Positions 24,420 to 47,022 are shown, counted from the first letter of the stretch. The stretch is DNA of 64,000 nucleotides from Metridium senile (GCA_949775045.1 OX459099.1:3455067-3519066); one strand, 5' to 3'. Made by a program: numbers and translations. The notes: generated by a model not told the origin, from the letters alone.

Positions 24420-24513
24420 ATTATTCTGATGTTGTAAATTATGTATTTAACCAGTTTTTTGGTACCATATTAGAGTGTTAATATACGTCGATTTGATCAA
24501 ACAACTTTGACAT

Positions 24514-24575
24514 TACCCTGCGAGCAGAGGCTCCTTTCTCTTATAAGAGAAAAAGAAATCTCTACTCGCAGGGTG
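24514..24575. mobile_element. 62-bp mini foldback element with 9-bp target duplication
   Basis: ACCCTGCGAGCAGAGGCTCC and the inverse CTCTACTCGCAGGGT form a hairpin. CTTTGACAT flanks it directly on both sides (24505-24513 and 24576-24584). An 8-9-bp duplication is typical of hAT-like elements. Confidence 0.8.
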
Positions 24576-24855
24576 CTTTGACATAGAATTTTATTAAAAT
24601 TTCACAATCGACGGGATTACAATTATAAAGAGAGCATAGCTATATTTTTATAGTGTTAATTCACATATCAATTTTTATAATCCAATATTTTGTAAAGCAG
24701 TTACATATTAAAATGTGTATTTTTATATTCAATAAAAATCAGCTCAATAAAAATGAGCATTTTGTCTAATTCTTCTGTGCCGTGTTTATATTTCTAGGAT
24801 GATGTTCAATAAATAAATGCGTAAAATACCACTATATCAGGAAAAAAAACAGACA

Positions 24856-24960
24856 ATGAATTAAATCTTACATTCTCCTGGCCCAGCCTTCAGGCTCGTT
24901 GTAGTGGGTGCTTGTTTTATTATACATTTACTTCGCATTTTCCAGCGAGCGTCCTTAAAT
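24856..24960 (+). repeat. LINE-derived fragment repeated upstream
   Basis: The stretch TCTCCTGGCCCAGCCTTCAG at about 24873-24893 recurs at 25316-25335 inside the LINE fragment. It is followed by GTAGTGGGTGCTTGTT, which recurs at about 26148-26163. This indicates short rearranged LINE pieces across 24.8-26.2 kb. Confidence 0.55.
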
Positions 24961-25021
24961 GAAGCTTTCTTGACTCCATAAGAAAAACAATTTAGGACAC
25001 GATCATTGCTGCATATTCTCT

Positions 25022-25640
25022 ATGAATGTGTACGTTGGAGGTGTGCTCGATCCATGCCTTTCCTGGAATGATCACATTGCCAGTAAAATATCGTTCAGGC
25101 TCGGTATGCTTCGGAAGGCACATAAGGTTATTCCACGAGATGCATGTATCACTTTATACAACTCAATGGTACTGCCACTTTTTGATTATTGCTCTTGCGC
25201 TTGGGATGGATGCAGTAAATTAACACTAGGAAAGAGTACCTAGACAGGTTACAGAGGCGCGCTGCTGCAATTATTGAGGGCAGAAAAATCAGACAAAATG
25301 AATTAAATCTTACTTTCTCCTGGCCCAGCCTTCAGGCTCGCAGAAATTTTCAGAATTGTATGCTGGTATACACTGAAATGCCTAAATGATCCAGCCCAGG
25401 CATACCTATTAAAGGAATTCCGGTTTTCTAGTCAATTCCATCATTACAATACTAGAAGCAGAGATCTGCTCCGTTTACCGTTAGCAACAACTGCTAAGTA
25501 CCAATCTTCGTTTCGCTACAACGGGGAAAAAACATGGAATTCCCTAGCTGCCAATATCCGTAATATCTTAGCTTTGTTGCCTTTTGAACAGGCACTTAGT
25601 CCTTTTTTCGTAATTAAACACAGTTCTTCTATTTTCATTA
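25022..25640 (+). mobile_element. Decayed LINE fragment (C-terminal RT region)
   Basis: Plus-strand pieces of a non-LTR retrotransposon: YVGGVLDPCLSWNDHIASKI and VLPLFDYCSCAWD, then in another frame LDRLQRRAAAIIEGR, HHYNTRSRDLLRLPLATT and FRYNGEKTWNSLAANIRN. All are typical of the region after the RT catalytic core. Frameshifts and stops make it a pseudogene. A 43-bp stretch of it (25297-25340) is repeated just upstream at 24856-24900. Confidence 0.75.
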
Positions 25641-26653
25641 GTATATATTTACTGGTCTATATACATTGTTAATAATTTATAGTTCTAGTTATATCTTTAT
25701 GTATGTAAACGCAATGTGATGTATGTTTTGTGCTGAGCCCCATTTAAACCAGCTATGCTGAACTGGGCATCTCTGCTAAAATATTGTTGATAAATCAATA
25801 TTTCAATAATTTTAGTTTGTAAACGTTTTGAATGAGAAAGGCTGTTTTTATAAGAAAAAAGGAAAAAAGGGGAAAAAAAAAAAACTCACGCGCTCTCCCT
25901 TCCCCCACTCAGCTCGTCCGGAGGGAGGAGAGAACCAGCCCCTAAGCTATAAATGGTAATTCCTTTACGTAGACTAACTAAGCAACACTCGATTTATACA
26001 TTTGAAAAATTCTAGTCTTTAAGGGCAGGTTTATTGTTATGATAATATTGTTGTTCTTATTCCCAGTGGGGCCGGAGTAGGGCCAACTCGCGCATTCAAT
26101 TTGATATCGCATTGCAAGCGAGTTTCATCCAAGACAACCCACACGTTGTAGTGGGTGCTTGTTATATCGGGAACCTCTTGGCTAATCGTTCTGGTTTCAC
26201 TGAATCTACCTTATCTTTTATTTATTTATGTAATCACTTCCACCTTAAAAATACAATATAATACAGAAAACTACTAAAAGTAAGAATTGCTAAGAAGGGG
26301 GGGGGGGGGGGGGGGTGTTGAAACCGCACCAAAAATAACGCGAAATGGCATCACCTCAAACCCTTACCCCTCCCCCTCTATATACGTTATATACGTGAGT
26401 TTATAAATGTATGAATGAGTGAGCTATCAAATAAATGACCGAATACATGGTTGAACGAATGAAAGAACGAGTGAATTCAAGAGAACCAGAACATATCTAT
26501 GCTTACTTGGTTAATTATAGAATTTCGCGAAAAGCTTCATGGGAACTCACTTCATTTAATCCGCGCGCAATGGAAAACTGGTACCTAATCCAAGATGGCG
26601 GGCGACCAAAACAGAACGATCACCAAAAGCTTTGGATAAAAATATTTTCAATA
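25641..26653. other. Intergenic region before WDR13
   Basis: Contains a poly-A/G stretch at 25855-25885, a G run of about 19 at 26297-26316 and otherwise unremarkable sequence. The open frame 26435-26653 ahead of the WDR13 start shows no family similarity. Confidence 0.5.
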
Positions 26654-36532
<9,879 letters not shown>

Positions 36533-38174
36533 AAACTATTTTATGAGAAATAATGACAAAAAAACCTTCGTCGGCGATTCTGTACAGACAAGTAAAACTG
36601 ACAAACGTACTTAAAAAGAAATGCATTTCAATCGTTTTGTCAATGAAACATCAAGAAGTTTTTTAATTCATAACGGGTATTTGTAATTATATTAGATAAA
36701 AAATAATTAATTATTAAAAAGGAGAAAAAAAATAACTATTAAAAAAAAGAAGCTTTATTATTGTTTGGATTTCTTTTTTATTCTTGATATTGTTTTTACT
36801 TTTTTAATGCCTTTTTATTTAAAGGATATATGTGTGTATCATATATAAACACCAATATTCAATGGCCTGGCACTCGTGTTTTTGTTTAGAACGATGAGAT
36901 TATTGTTGAGTTATTTAGCTTTCTTTTAATAAAACACACACCTTGATTATTCCACAGGCAGCCCATGCAAAGTATTTCTGGCTAAAAAGAGTACTTGGAA
37001 TTATAAAAATTGTTTGTCAGGTTAACTTATTGATATAGTTGAAGGTTTTATCGCATTTTGAAGACTTATTTTAGATATATGAGGTATATCCGTGAGAAAC
37101 GAGTTGGCTTTGAGTTGGCTGGTCGCCACGAAGGTTTCCATTGTTTCTTCTTCGGGCGGCTCAAACAGTTTTCAAAATTCAATTATTTTTTTCTATTTTA
37201 GCTACAATTGTCGGTGCTTATTTTTTTAAAGTCGTAATTTGCTAGTTTTTTAAACATGCAGTTTGTCCAAATCAAGGGAATTGCCTTGAAAACACAACTA
37301 ATTACATTTTCGTCAACCAAGTGGCAAATGATGCACCTAATGATAATTCGCATTCAAATTTCAGTCAGTTTTAATAGCTTGGGATATCTCATCAAGGTGG
37401 TAGTATACAATGCTATCTCTGGCACCAGATATAAAATGTTTAATGAGGCAGGCAGGTGGTCTGTTATAGTTTTAATATCGAATGTTGTGCCAATACCGAT
37501 TAGATTTACTGCTTGACTTTCGTCTCATGATCAAGGTGAGTAATTTCAAACATTTGGAGTCCTCTACACTAGTACTATTTCCTACAATGCGTTATCTGCC
37601 AAACTGTGCGATATTGTAACTTTTGTAGCATGTGCGCAGGAAAAAAAGACTTCAGAGGATTGCAAACACAAAACTATAAAGACTTCAGAGGATTGCAAAA
37701 CACAAAAAACTATAAAGTTTTGTGTCAGAGTATCAAGGAGTTTGACCATAACTGGCTAAATTTCAGCCGTCTGCGTTGGGGCATCTTAGAGCACAAGTAG
37801 AGTAAAGTAACTGTGCGTTATTTAGCGGTGTTAACTAGCTGCTGTGAACTGCCTCAGTGTTCCTAAGGAAACAGTTGGGTGAAAGTCTACGAAACAAGGC
37901 GTTAATCTAGTGCCGTCTGCTAACAAACAAATTGTACGCTAACTAGAAGTTAAACTAGTGTGGCTTGCTTTAGTGTTCCTAAGGAAACAGTTGGAGTAAA
38001 ATAGTACGATTACAAGCGGTTAAACTAGGGCTGTCTGCGTCGCTTTTAGCCCTTTATAGAGTTGAACAAGGCGCCGGTTTGGGACAACTTGTGCCTGCAA
38101 CTGTCGTTTTGAAACCATACCACTGAATTTACATCGCGTTGTAAAGTGTTTATTCAGAGAATAACTGGAAAATC
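36533..38174. other. WDR13 3' region and DEG/ENaC copy 1 upstream region
   Basis: AT-rich 3' sequence, then from about 37840 the probable leader of the channel gene. CAGTGTTCCTAAGGAAACAG at 37855 recurs at about 37969 (TAGTGTTCCTAAGGAAACAG), marking a 115-bp degenerate tandem duplication. No other gene is recognised. Confidence 0.55.
36928..36933 (+). terminator. Polyadenylation signal of WDR13
   Basis: AATAAA about 400 nt after the WDR13 stop at 36530-36532, preceded by very AT-rich 3' sequence. Confidence 0.5.
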
Positions 38175-40630
38175 ATGGGTGAAACATGGAAAGGTTTTGC
38201 CTCAGAAACATCGCTCCATGGTATTCGTTACGTCGGAGCGACGTCGGGATTTCGTCGACTTTTCTGGATCATTTGCTTACTTACATCACTAATAGGATAC
38301 GTGCTCTTGCTTAATAGTTGTATATCCAATTATCTGAGTCTCCCGATCAATACTATCATTGCAAGCGAAACTGAAGACGGAATTGAATTCCCGGATGTTA
38401 CAATATGCAACCTGAATTCGATTGTAAAGTCCAAAGCAGATATCGGCTATGATGATCCTCGTTTTGAGAAACTAAAACTGGACTTGCCAGTCTGTGATGT
38501 AATCAGAAATATCAGCGGTAACCTCACATGCGGGCAGGCGCTCATGTGTGTGCATGAGCGACTTGGTATTTACGTTATACGTCATTGTGACGCAGCTATG
38601 AAGAACAAATTACGTCAGGTCCTGAATACGTCATCCCGGATATTTAACCCCGAAGATTTCTTATACCATTATGGACATGATCTTCCTGCGATGCTACTGC
38701 CGTATTGTGTATTTGGGTCATCGTTTGATCAACAATCAACATGTGACGTTGAAGATTTTGATCCTGCAATGACCGATAAAGGATTATGCTATACCTTCAA
38801 TGTGACCAAGTTCAACAATCGCACAGGAGGAAAAATGACAACGCTTCGAGTCGCTGGAGCCGAAAACGGTCTCAGTGTTATTCTAAATGTTCATTTAGGA
38901 AACACTTTATTCAGTGATTGGTCGTTAGGTTTTCGGATTATTGTCGGTCAACGTGGAATAGGAGTGAATAGGGACAAAGGCATTAATATAGCGCCTGGTT
39001 CTCACGCACTTGTGGCTCTTACAGCTAAGAAGGTAAGTTTCTTTCAGCTTCTTTCAAGTTAAGGAGGGGTAGATGCCCGGGGGGGGGGGGGGTACTCAGA
39101 GGAGAGGAAACTCTGAAACAGAACGACAGAGGGTAAAGAGAAGAGACGAAAAAAGAGGATTTGGAGGGAGAGCAAAGAAAAGAGAAGGAAAAAGAGTGAA
39201 GGGAGAGCAAAGAGAAGAGAATTAAGGGAAAAGAGGATGAGGAGGAAGAACAAATTGAAGAGAATGAAAAAGAGGATTTAGAGGGAGACCAAAGAGAAGA
39301 GAAGGAAAAAGAGTGTTTGGAAGGAGAGCAAAGAGAAGAGAAGGAAAAAGAGGATGAGGAGGGAGAACAAAGAGATGAGAAGGAAAAAGAGGATGAGGAG
39401 GGAGAACAAAGAGAAGAGAAGGGAAAAGAGGATGAGGAGGGAGAACAAAGAGCTGAATTGCTCTCTGGTTCGGCTATCATTGACTGCAGGAATGAAACAT
39501 AAAATCTTAATTCTTTCTACATTTCAGTTTGAACGCCTGCCTGCTCCTTTCATTACAAACTGTTCCTCAGAGCGACACATTCCAGGCTTTCAGACGTATT
39601 CTCAAAACGCCTGTCTATCCAACTGTTTGGTCAATAGAACGATTGAAAAATGTGGATGTCGTCCAGTCGCTGTAGCAGGTAACAAAAAAACATAAACCAT
39701 ATACAAATCTGCAAATTGTGCAATTGCTAGAGAATTTACATTACAAACCATCAATAGTTACATTTACTGCAAAATTCACTGAGTAGTGGTAACTCAAATG
39801 TCAGATTAAATCCACTGTTACTCACTGCAAGTTGTACTGAGTAGTGGTTACTCAAATGCATGGCTGAGTAAATCAATGCATCCAGTTATACTCTGCAAAA
39901 AAAGCGACTGAGTAGTGGTCACTCAAATAAATGAGAAAAGCCGTTACATCCACAATGACTCACTGCCTAAACGACTAAGTTTTTGGTAGCTCAAATAATA
40001 AAATAAACCGTTGCATCCGCAAAGATTCACTGACTCAAATGACAAACGACTCAAATGATATAATAAATAGATGAATTACAGAATTTGTTCATGTTTGTTT
40101 CTGTTGTAGGCTATCCTGGAGTGCCAGTCTGTAGTATTATAGATGAGGAGTGCGTTAATTCAGGTACAAAACATATAAATTTGCTTTTATGCATGCTCTC
40201 TACATACATGGAGTTGTTGAATCCTGAATAGACTTTACTCTCAATGTTTCCCAATACAATCTGCTTGAGAAATAGGTTTCTTTTGTCGAGGTGAACAATT
40301 CCTCCGTTTCTTGTTAAAATAAAACATTTCATAAAAATAAATGTATATTTAGCAAATTAATAAGGTCTATCAGTCTTCCAAGACGATTCCATTGGACAAA
40401 CATTGAGGCAAGTAGCTGCAAGTCAATAAGGTCTATCTTCCAAGAAAATTTTGATGGTAAAACATTTAGGCAAGTTAATAAGGTCTATCTTCCATCTTTT
40501 CCCATTGGGAAAACATTGAGGCAAGTAAATTAGGTCTATCTTCCAAGAATATTTTGAGGCAAGTAAATAAGGTTCGTCTTCCAAGAACATTGTATTGGGA
40601 AAACATTTGGACAAGTTAATAAGGTCTATC

Positions 40631-40662
<32 letters not shown>

Positions 40663-43600
40663 TTATCAAGCAAAATACAAAGTTTCGATGCTTTACAATA
40701 AATATTTCAACTATATTACAAAATGAAACACACTATTTACAATTAAAATCAAAAATTAAACTAGGTTGATTGCGAATCAAAATTTTTGCGGAACAAAAAA
40801 GTCTTAAGAGATGATTTAAATGAATTTAAGGAGTTAGAGTTTCTTATAGGCAGAGGCAGTGTGTTCCATAAGCGAGGGGCAGCGGCTGCAAATAATCTAT
40901 TGCCAAACGTCTGAGTGTAAGTTTTTGGTACTACCAATAAGTTCTTGTTTGCAGAGCGAAGACAGCGTGACGGTTTATACAGGGTCAAAAGTTCAGTTAT
41001 ATAATCAGGAGTCAGATTATGGAGTGCTTTGTAAACAGTCGTTAAAATCTATTCTAGATTTAATAGGAAGCCAGTGGAGTTGTTGTAGTATAGGTGTGAT
41101 TGGGTCATTCTTCTTTATTCCGGTGACAAGTCTTGCAGCGGTGTTTTGGACACGTTGGAGTTTGGAGATTTCAGTGTCAGGCAGTCCCACTAGCAAGCTG
41201 TTACAGAAATCCAATTTAGAAGTTATAAAAGCATGTACAAGTCGTTCTAGGTTTTTTCTGTCTAGGTATTTCCGTATTCTTCCTATGTTTCTTACTGAGA
41301 AAAATGCTGATTTACAAACACTGTTCACGTGTTGCGTCATCCGTATATGATTGTCCATTATTACTCCAAGGCTGCGTGCAGATGGTACAGGTGAGATGTT
41401 AAACCCATTTATGTCGAGCCCATCGATAGTACTGACCTTTGAGAAGCGAGAGGACAGATGAACAATTTCTGTCTTGTCTGGATTACACGCTAGACCATTT
41501 GTAGTGCACCAGACAAGAATGTCCTTCACACACACTTCAAGATTAGATAAAACAGATGGGCGTTCATCAATGGAACCAATAGAAACATACAGCTGTGTGT
41601 CATCAGCGTACATCATCATGTTGAGCCCATGTGCCAAGATGGCATCCTGAAGGGGAGCAAAAAAACAGGGAGAAAAGTAAAGGCCCGAGCACGGATCCCT
41701 GGGGTACACCGAACTGAAATGATTTCTCCTGCGAGGGACTATTCTTGATAATGACTTGTTGGGATCTTTCGGTTAGGTAAGATCTGAACCATTCCAGCGC
41801 AGACCCCATAATTCCACAGCGATGCTGAAGTCGAGAGAGAAGAACACTGTGGTCGATAGTATCAAACGCAGAAGACAAGTCCAGAAGAATTAAGACCACC
41901 TCTTGATGTCTATCGATCGCAGTCAGAATATCATTGAAGACTCGTAATAGTGCTGTTTCAGTGCTATGAAAGGACCTGTATGCTGACTGGTACTTAGCGA
42001 GCAGACCGTTAGGTGTAAGGTAATTCAGGGTTTGTGTGGCAGCAGCACGTTCGAGTATTTAGCTTGAAAGCTCCTCACGGTCAAGCGTATGTTTCTTGAT
42101 TGAAGGATGGATTATGCCTTTCTTAAGTAGAGCAGGAAAAACACCCGAAGTCAGTGAAGTATTAATAATGTTAGTCAGTGTTGGAGCTAAGACATCAATG
42201 GATTGTTTCAGGAGGTTAGTAGGCACAGGATCCAGATTACAGAACTTAGATTTAGACTTCATTACAAGCTCTCGCACGTAGTCTTCAGACACTTCTGAGA
42301 ACCCACAAAAGGATGTCTGACACAGAGACTTATTGAGCGTTACAGAAAGATCGGTATTGGCGAGGCTAGATGAACACAGATTATCTTTCAAGAAGATTGT
42401 ATTGGGAAAACATTTGGACAAGTGAATAAGGTCTATCTTTCAAGAAGATTGTATTGGGAAAACATTTGGGCAAGTGAATAAGGTCTACCTTCCAAGAAGA
42501 TTTTAATGAAAAAACATTGAGGCAAGTGAATAAGGTCTATCTTCCAAGACGATTTTAATGGGAAAACATTGAAGCAAGTTAATAAAGTGAACAAGGTCAT
42601 ATCTCTCAAGCAGATTTCATCATAATATAAGGAATTAAAGCGAATGAGACTTATTAAGGTTATGCTTGCTCTGATTTGTTCCCTTTAGGCATTATTTGCT
42701 ATGTCTACTATTCTTTATTATAGATGTCGAACTTGGGCTGGTTCAAAGCTGCTCGTGCAACCCACCATGCAAAGAAATACAGTACGAACCAAGAATATCG
42801 CTGGCTCAATTTCCAAACAAAATGGTCGGAGATCTTTTAAGGAGCCTTGCAGGGATAAACACAACTGATGAACACATTAGGTAAAGAATTGTAATTGTTT
42901 CATATTTCACATACTCTGCGTAAATGAGTGAAGAGAGTTGCAAAGACCACGCCAAAACCTGGATTTCGTGGACCATGAAAATCGAAAATTCACACATTTG
43001 GATATTTTTTATAATGTGAGGGGTATTTACGCCCTTTCTAAATCGTTTAGCGTTTTGTTTTATTTGTTTTCTCGTAATACTACTGACTGAGAATGAATTA
43101 TAACACTCAAAACTAAATAAACAACGCAAAGCATGCTTGTAAGGTAACGTGGGTCTAACACTGACCGACGGAGCCTGAGAAATGATATCGACAAGAGACC
43201 AAATATTAAAATATTTGCCAAAGAACAAATGTTCAGGCTCACCTCATAATATAGTAAATGGGATGAAAAATTACAGTAATTTTAAGATTGGACATTTTTA
43301 TCCGGAACAATTTGCATGTCGGGTGGCAGTGACGAGCTTGGATTTTCAATAAAAAATTGAAAACTTTTCATATATAATAGTTGAATTCGTAATATTTTGA
43401 ATTTCTCTGCCTCTTCATAAATGGGTATTGTGAGTTGGAATTTGGAACTTTTATTAATACCAGTGCTTTTTCTGCACATAAAGATCATTTCCACGAAGCT
43501 ATTTGTGATTCACATTTTTCAATGCTCTCAGGGATAACTTCGTGTTCCTACAAGTTGGGTTTTCTGAAATGGAGTACAAGATAAACAAGGTTCAAGCAGC

Positions 43601-45488
43601 ATATGAAGTCAGCAGTCTGATTGGTGAGTAGACCATTGTAAACAAACCAGGACTAAATGGTACCATTGTAAACATACCAGGACTGAATGGTACCGCATTG
43701 TAAACATACCAGGACTGAATGGTACCATTGTAAACATACCAGGACTGAATGGTACCATTGCAAACACACCAAGACTGAATGGTACCATTGTAACACACCA
43801 GGACCGAATGGTACCATTGTAAACATACCAGGACTGAATGGTACCATTGCAAACATACCAGGACTGAATGGTACCATTGCAAACATACCAAGACCGAATG
43901 GTACCATTGCAAACGTACCAAGACTGAATGGTACCATTGTAAACATACCAGGACTGAATGGTACCATTGCAAACACACCAAGACTGAATGGTACCATTGT
44001 AAACACACCAGGACCGAATGGTACCATTGTAAACATACCAGGACTGAATGGTACCATTGCAAACATAGCAGGACTGAATGGTGCCATTGCAAACACATCA
44101 AGACTGAATGGTACCATTGCAAACATACCAGGACTGAATGGTACCATTGCAAACACATCAAGACTGAATGGTACCATTGCAAACATACCAACACTGAATG
44201 GTACCATTGCAAACATACCTACACTGAATGGTACCATTGCAAACATACCAACACTGAATGGTACCATTGCAAACATACCAACACTGAATGGTACCGTTGC
44301 AAACATACCAAGACTGAATGGTACCGTTGCAAACATACCAGGACTGAATGGTACCGTTGCAAACATACCAAGACTGAATGGTACCATTGCAAACATACCA
44401 GGACTGAATGGTGCCATTGCAAACACATCAAGACTGAATGGTACCATTGCAAACATACCAAGACTGAATGGTGCCATTGCAAACACATCAAGACTGAATA
44501 GTACCATTGCAAACATACCAAGACTGAATGGTACCATTGCAAACATACCAACACTGAATGGTACCGTTGCAAACATACCAAGACTGAATGGTACCGTTGC
44601 AAACATACCAGGACTGAATGGTACCGTTGCAAACATACCAAGACTGAATGGTACCATTGCAAACATACCAGGACTGAATGGTGCCATTGCAAACACATCA
44701 AGACTGAATGGTACCATTGCAAACATACCAAGACTGAATGGTGCCATTGCAAACACATCAAGACTGAATGGTACCATTGCAAACATACCAACACTGAATG
44801 GTACCATTGCAAACATACCAAGACTAAATGGTACCATTGCAAACATACCAAGACTGAATGGTACCGTTGCAAACATACCAGGACTGAATGGTGCCATTGC
44901 AAACACATCAAGACTGAATGGTACCATTGCAAACATACCAAGACTGAATGGTGCCATTGCAAACACATCAAGACTGAATGGTACCATTGCAAACATACCA
45001 ACACTGAATGGTACCATTGCAAACATACCAAGACTGAATGGTACCATTGCAAACATACCAGGACTGAATGATACCATTGCAAACATACCAGGACTGAATG
45101 GTACCATTGTAAACATACCAGGACTGAATGGTACCATTGCAAACATACCAGGACTGAATGGTACCGTTGCAAACATAAGCCACTGAATGGCAAACTTTTG
45201 ATTTAAATTTTGTTTTCAATTTTCTTATTGTCGACAGGTGATATTGGAGGATACATGGGTTTGTTACTTGGTTGCAGTTTGATCACTTTAATTGAGTTTT
45301 TCGAGTTTCTTATCCGGTTTATCTATGAGAAATTTTTCTCAAAAAACAACTATATTGAAAAGCAGAGTACAAGTGTGATGACCGCTGGCCAGGCCAACGA
45401 CAGCCCGCCAAGGCCTGAATCAAAGATTGTCAACAACCAATGGACAGCGTTAGAAGGTCTGGGATATGTCAACCAGGAAATCACATAA
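38175..45488 (+). CDS. DEG/ENaC family sodium channel, copy 1
   Basis: Amiloride-sensitive-type, non-voltage-gated cation channel subunit of the plasma membrane; three subunits form a channel in known members. Exons: 38175-39032, 39528-39678, 40110-40163, 42724-42880, 43532-43623, 45238-45488; 1,563 nt, 520 aa. Visible hallmarks: gating His-Gly pair at residues 15-16 (SLHGIRYV); TM1 about 29-50; FPDVTICN at 72-79; Cys-rich extracellular domain with GLCYTFNVTKF and EKCGCRP; SCSCNPPCKEIQY; the conserved block FVFLQVGF...AYEVSSLIGDIGGYMG; selectivity filter Gly-Cys-Ser at 449-451, then TM2 and a short cytoplasmic tail. The degenerin position before DIGG is Gly. Family ligands include protons, neuropeptides (RFamide-gated HyNaC in Hydra) and mechanical force; the sequence does not show which applies. 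Adjacent to a tandem paralogue with the same exon structure. Confidence 0.94.
39077..39450. repeat. Purine-rich minisatellite in DEG/ENaC copy 1 intron 1
   Basis: A G run at 39080-39091, then GAGAAGAGAAGGAAAAAGAG and GATGAGGAGGGAGAACAAA units of about 36 bp. Almost pure purine on the sense strand for over 350 nt; could form triplex (H-DNA). The Glu/Lys- or Ser/Phe-rich frames are not genes. Confidence 0.85.
39765..40070. repeat. About 64-bp degenerate tandem repeat
   Basis: Five diverged units built on CACTGAGTAGTGGTAACTCA, in intron 2 of DEG/ENaC copy 1. Confidence 0.65.
40365..42600. repeat. About 50-bp minisatellite split by the LINE insertion
   Basis: Units with AATAAGGTCTATCTTCCAAG and GGGAAAACATTGAGGCAAGT occur at 40365-40631 and 42385-42600. 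The LINE at 40632-42384 lies between the two halves. Confidence 0.8.
40632..42384 (-). mobile_element. Decayed non-LTR retrotransposon (LINE) in DEG/ENaC copy 1 intron 3
   Basis: Minus-strand reverse transcriptase fragments in several frames: LDLSSAFDTIDHSVLLSRL (41603-41899), FGVPQGSVLGPLLFS, then YADDTQLY with its catalytic Asp pair (41017-41709), and the post-RT region ending LFAAAAPRLWNTLPLPIRNS (40761-40988). The ORFs are split by stops and frameshifts, so the copy is dead. The endonuclease region is absent (5' truncated). The 3' end is a (TTA)n tail at 40632-40662, typical of CR1/L2-like elements. It lies inside a roughly 50-bp minisatellite that continues on both sides. Confidence 0.85.
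43630..45190. repeat. 30-bp minisatellite (about 51 units) in DEG/ENaC copy 1 intron 5
   Basis: Unit GGACTGAATGGTACCATTGC + AAACATACCA repeated for 1.5 kb. Variants (AGACTG, ACACTG, GTGCCATT, ACATCA) are arranged in larger blocks. The 30-bp period is divisible by three and gives frames of about 500 codons on both strands, which are artefacts. No spacer sequences exist, so it is not a CRISPR array. Confidence 0.95.
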
Positions 45489-45554
45489 TTATACTTTCTC
45501 TTTCTCTATGATGGGCTCCCTGTGGTAGTAGACTGAATGGGACTAGAGACTTTA

Positions 45555-45739
45555 GTGCAACCCCGACTTACGGCCACCCGTTTAATACGGCCACCCCGTT
45601 AATGCGGCCATTTTCTTAGGTCCCTACGAAATGTATGCCAATACATTTTCTATAAAATGTGCCCGCTTAATATGGCCACCCCGTTAGTACGGCCACTTTG
45701 GGCTGTCCCTTCGGTGGCCGGATTAACGGGGTTCCACTG
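45555..45739. mobile_element. Pogo-like MITE (GGCCAC-rich)
   Basis: GTGCAACCCCGACTTACGGC at the left and CGGGGTTCCACTG at the right, flanked by TA. Internal GGCCACCCCGTTAATGCGGC. Related to, but diverged from, the elements at 6746 and 32550. In the 3' region of DEG/ENaC copy 1. Confidence 0.7.
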
Positions 45740-46188
45740 TAGTTAGAAACACTGACTACCGCTGAATGACAAAAGTGCTGGCTCTGGAAGCGAATGTTTG
45801 ATCTTTTTGTTTCACTTATTTCCTTTGACAACCTTTTAGAAATTCCTGTATGACGCTCATAATAATCGTTACACCTATCTCGTCATCTAATAGTTTTGTG
45901 ATTTTCCACTAATATCTATGTAAATAAGTTACAGGGTGACAGTTAAGATACAAATAGTGAATTATATCAACAAAATATAGATGTATTTGTAAAGACCCAA
46001 TTATAATGGCATGAAGCTCAGACGTTCAAAGGCACCTAGATGATAGCTCACACAATAATGTACATAAAAGCGTATATGATTTTTTTCGTTGTTGCACATT
46101 TGTTTTGACAAAGACAAAAAAAACTTTATTAACGTTTTACATGTAAATACCAAGTTCAGAAACATTCCCTTAAATTAATTTATTTCAA

Positions 46189-46194
46189 AATAAA
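46189..46194 (+). terminator. Polyadenylation signal downstream of DEG/ENaC copy 1
   Basis: AATAAA about 700 nt after the stop, with a second at 46255-46260. Nearest plausible hexamers; the actual cleavage site is not visible. Confidence 0.35.
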
Positions 46195-46627
46195 GATATC
46201 ATGTCTATCTTTTCTTTCTCTTTGTAAATATAAGAAGGTGTATCTTTTTGTTCAAATAAAAATTATTAAAAACTAACACAATATTGAAATTTAATTTTTT
46301 CACATTTTGAATTAAACAGAGTGAACATGTTGTGTATGATTATGATCGTGGCAGAATATTAAGCAATAATGTAAAATTGCAATTATAGAAGTCCCGAAAT
46401 GTTTTTTTTTTTTTTTCGGGCTTCTATGTCTTCTATAAGGACTAGTGAGCGTAGTTTACTGCAGTAGCGAGCGAAACGAGCTACGAACCTTTTGCCGAGG
46501 GGCTAAAAGGGACTTTGTGAAAGTCTACTGGGAACTTTATACCTTGTGTTAGTTTGAAATACAGAATTGCAGTAATAAATATACCGTTCAACATGTTGAG
46601 TAAGCGCATTAAGCAGTTCTGGAAATG

Positions 46628-47022
<395 letters not shown>

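Noticed and set aside
26435..26653. N-terminal extension of WDR13
   Set aside because: Frame is open, but WDR13 proteins begin just before the LALDARYNAYR motif; the extension shows no conserved features.
39025..39480. Ser/Phe-rich 151-codon ORF on the minus strand
   Set aside because: Antisense of the purine-rich intron repeat; ORF arises from composition bias.
43653..45186. About 500-codon ORFs on both strands
   Set aside because: They are translations of a 30-bp intronic minisatellite; the period is divisible by three, so all units stay open. Flanking splice sites of the channel gene skip the region.
43630..45190. 30-bp direct repeats as a CRISPR array
   Set aside because: Units abut with no unique spacers, and the context is a eukaryotic intron.
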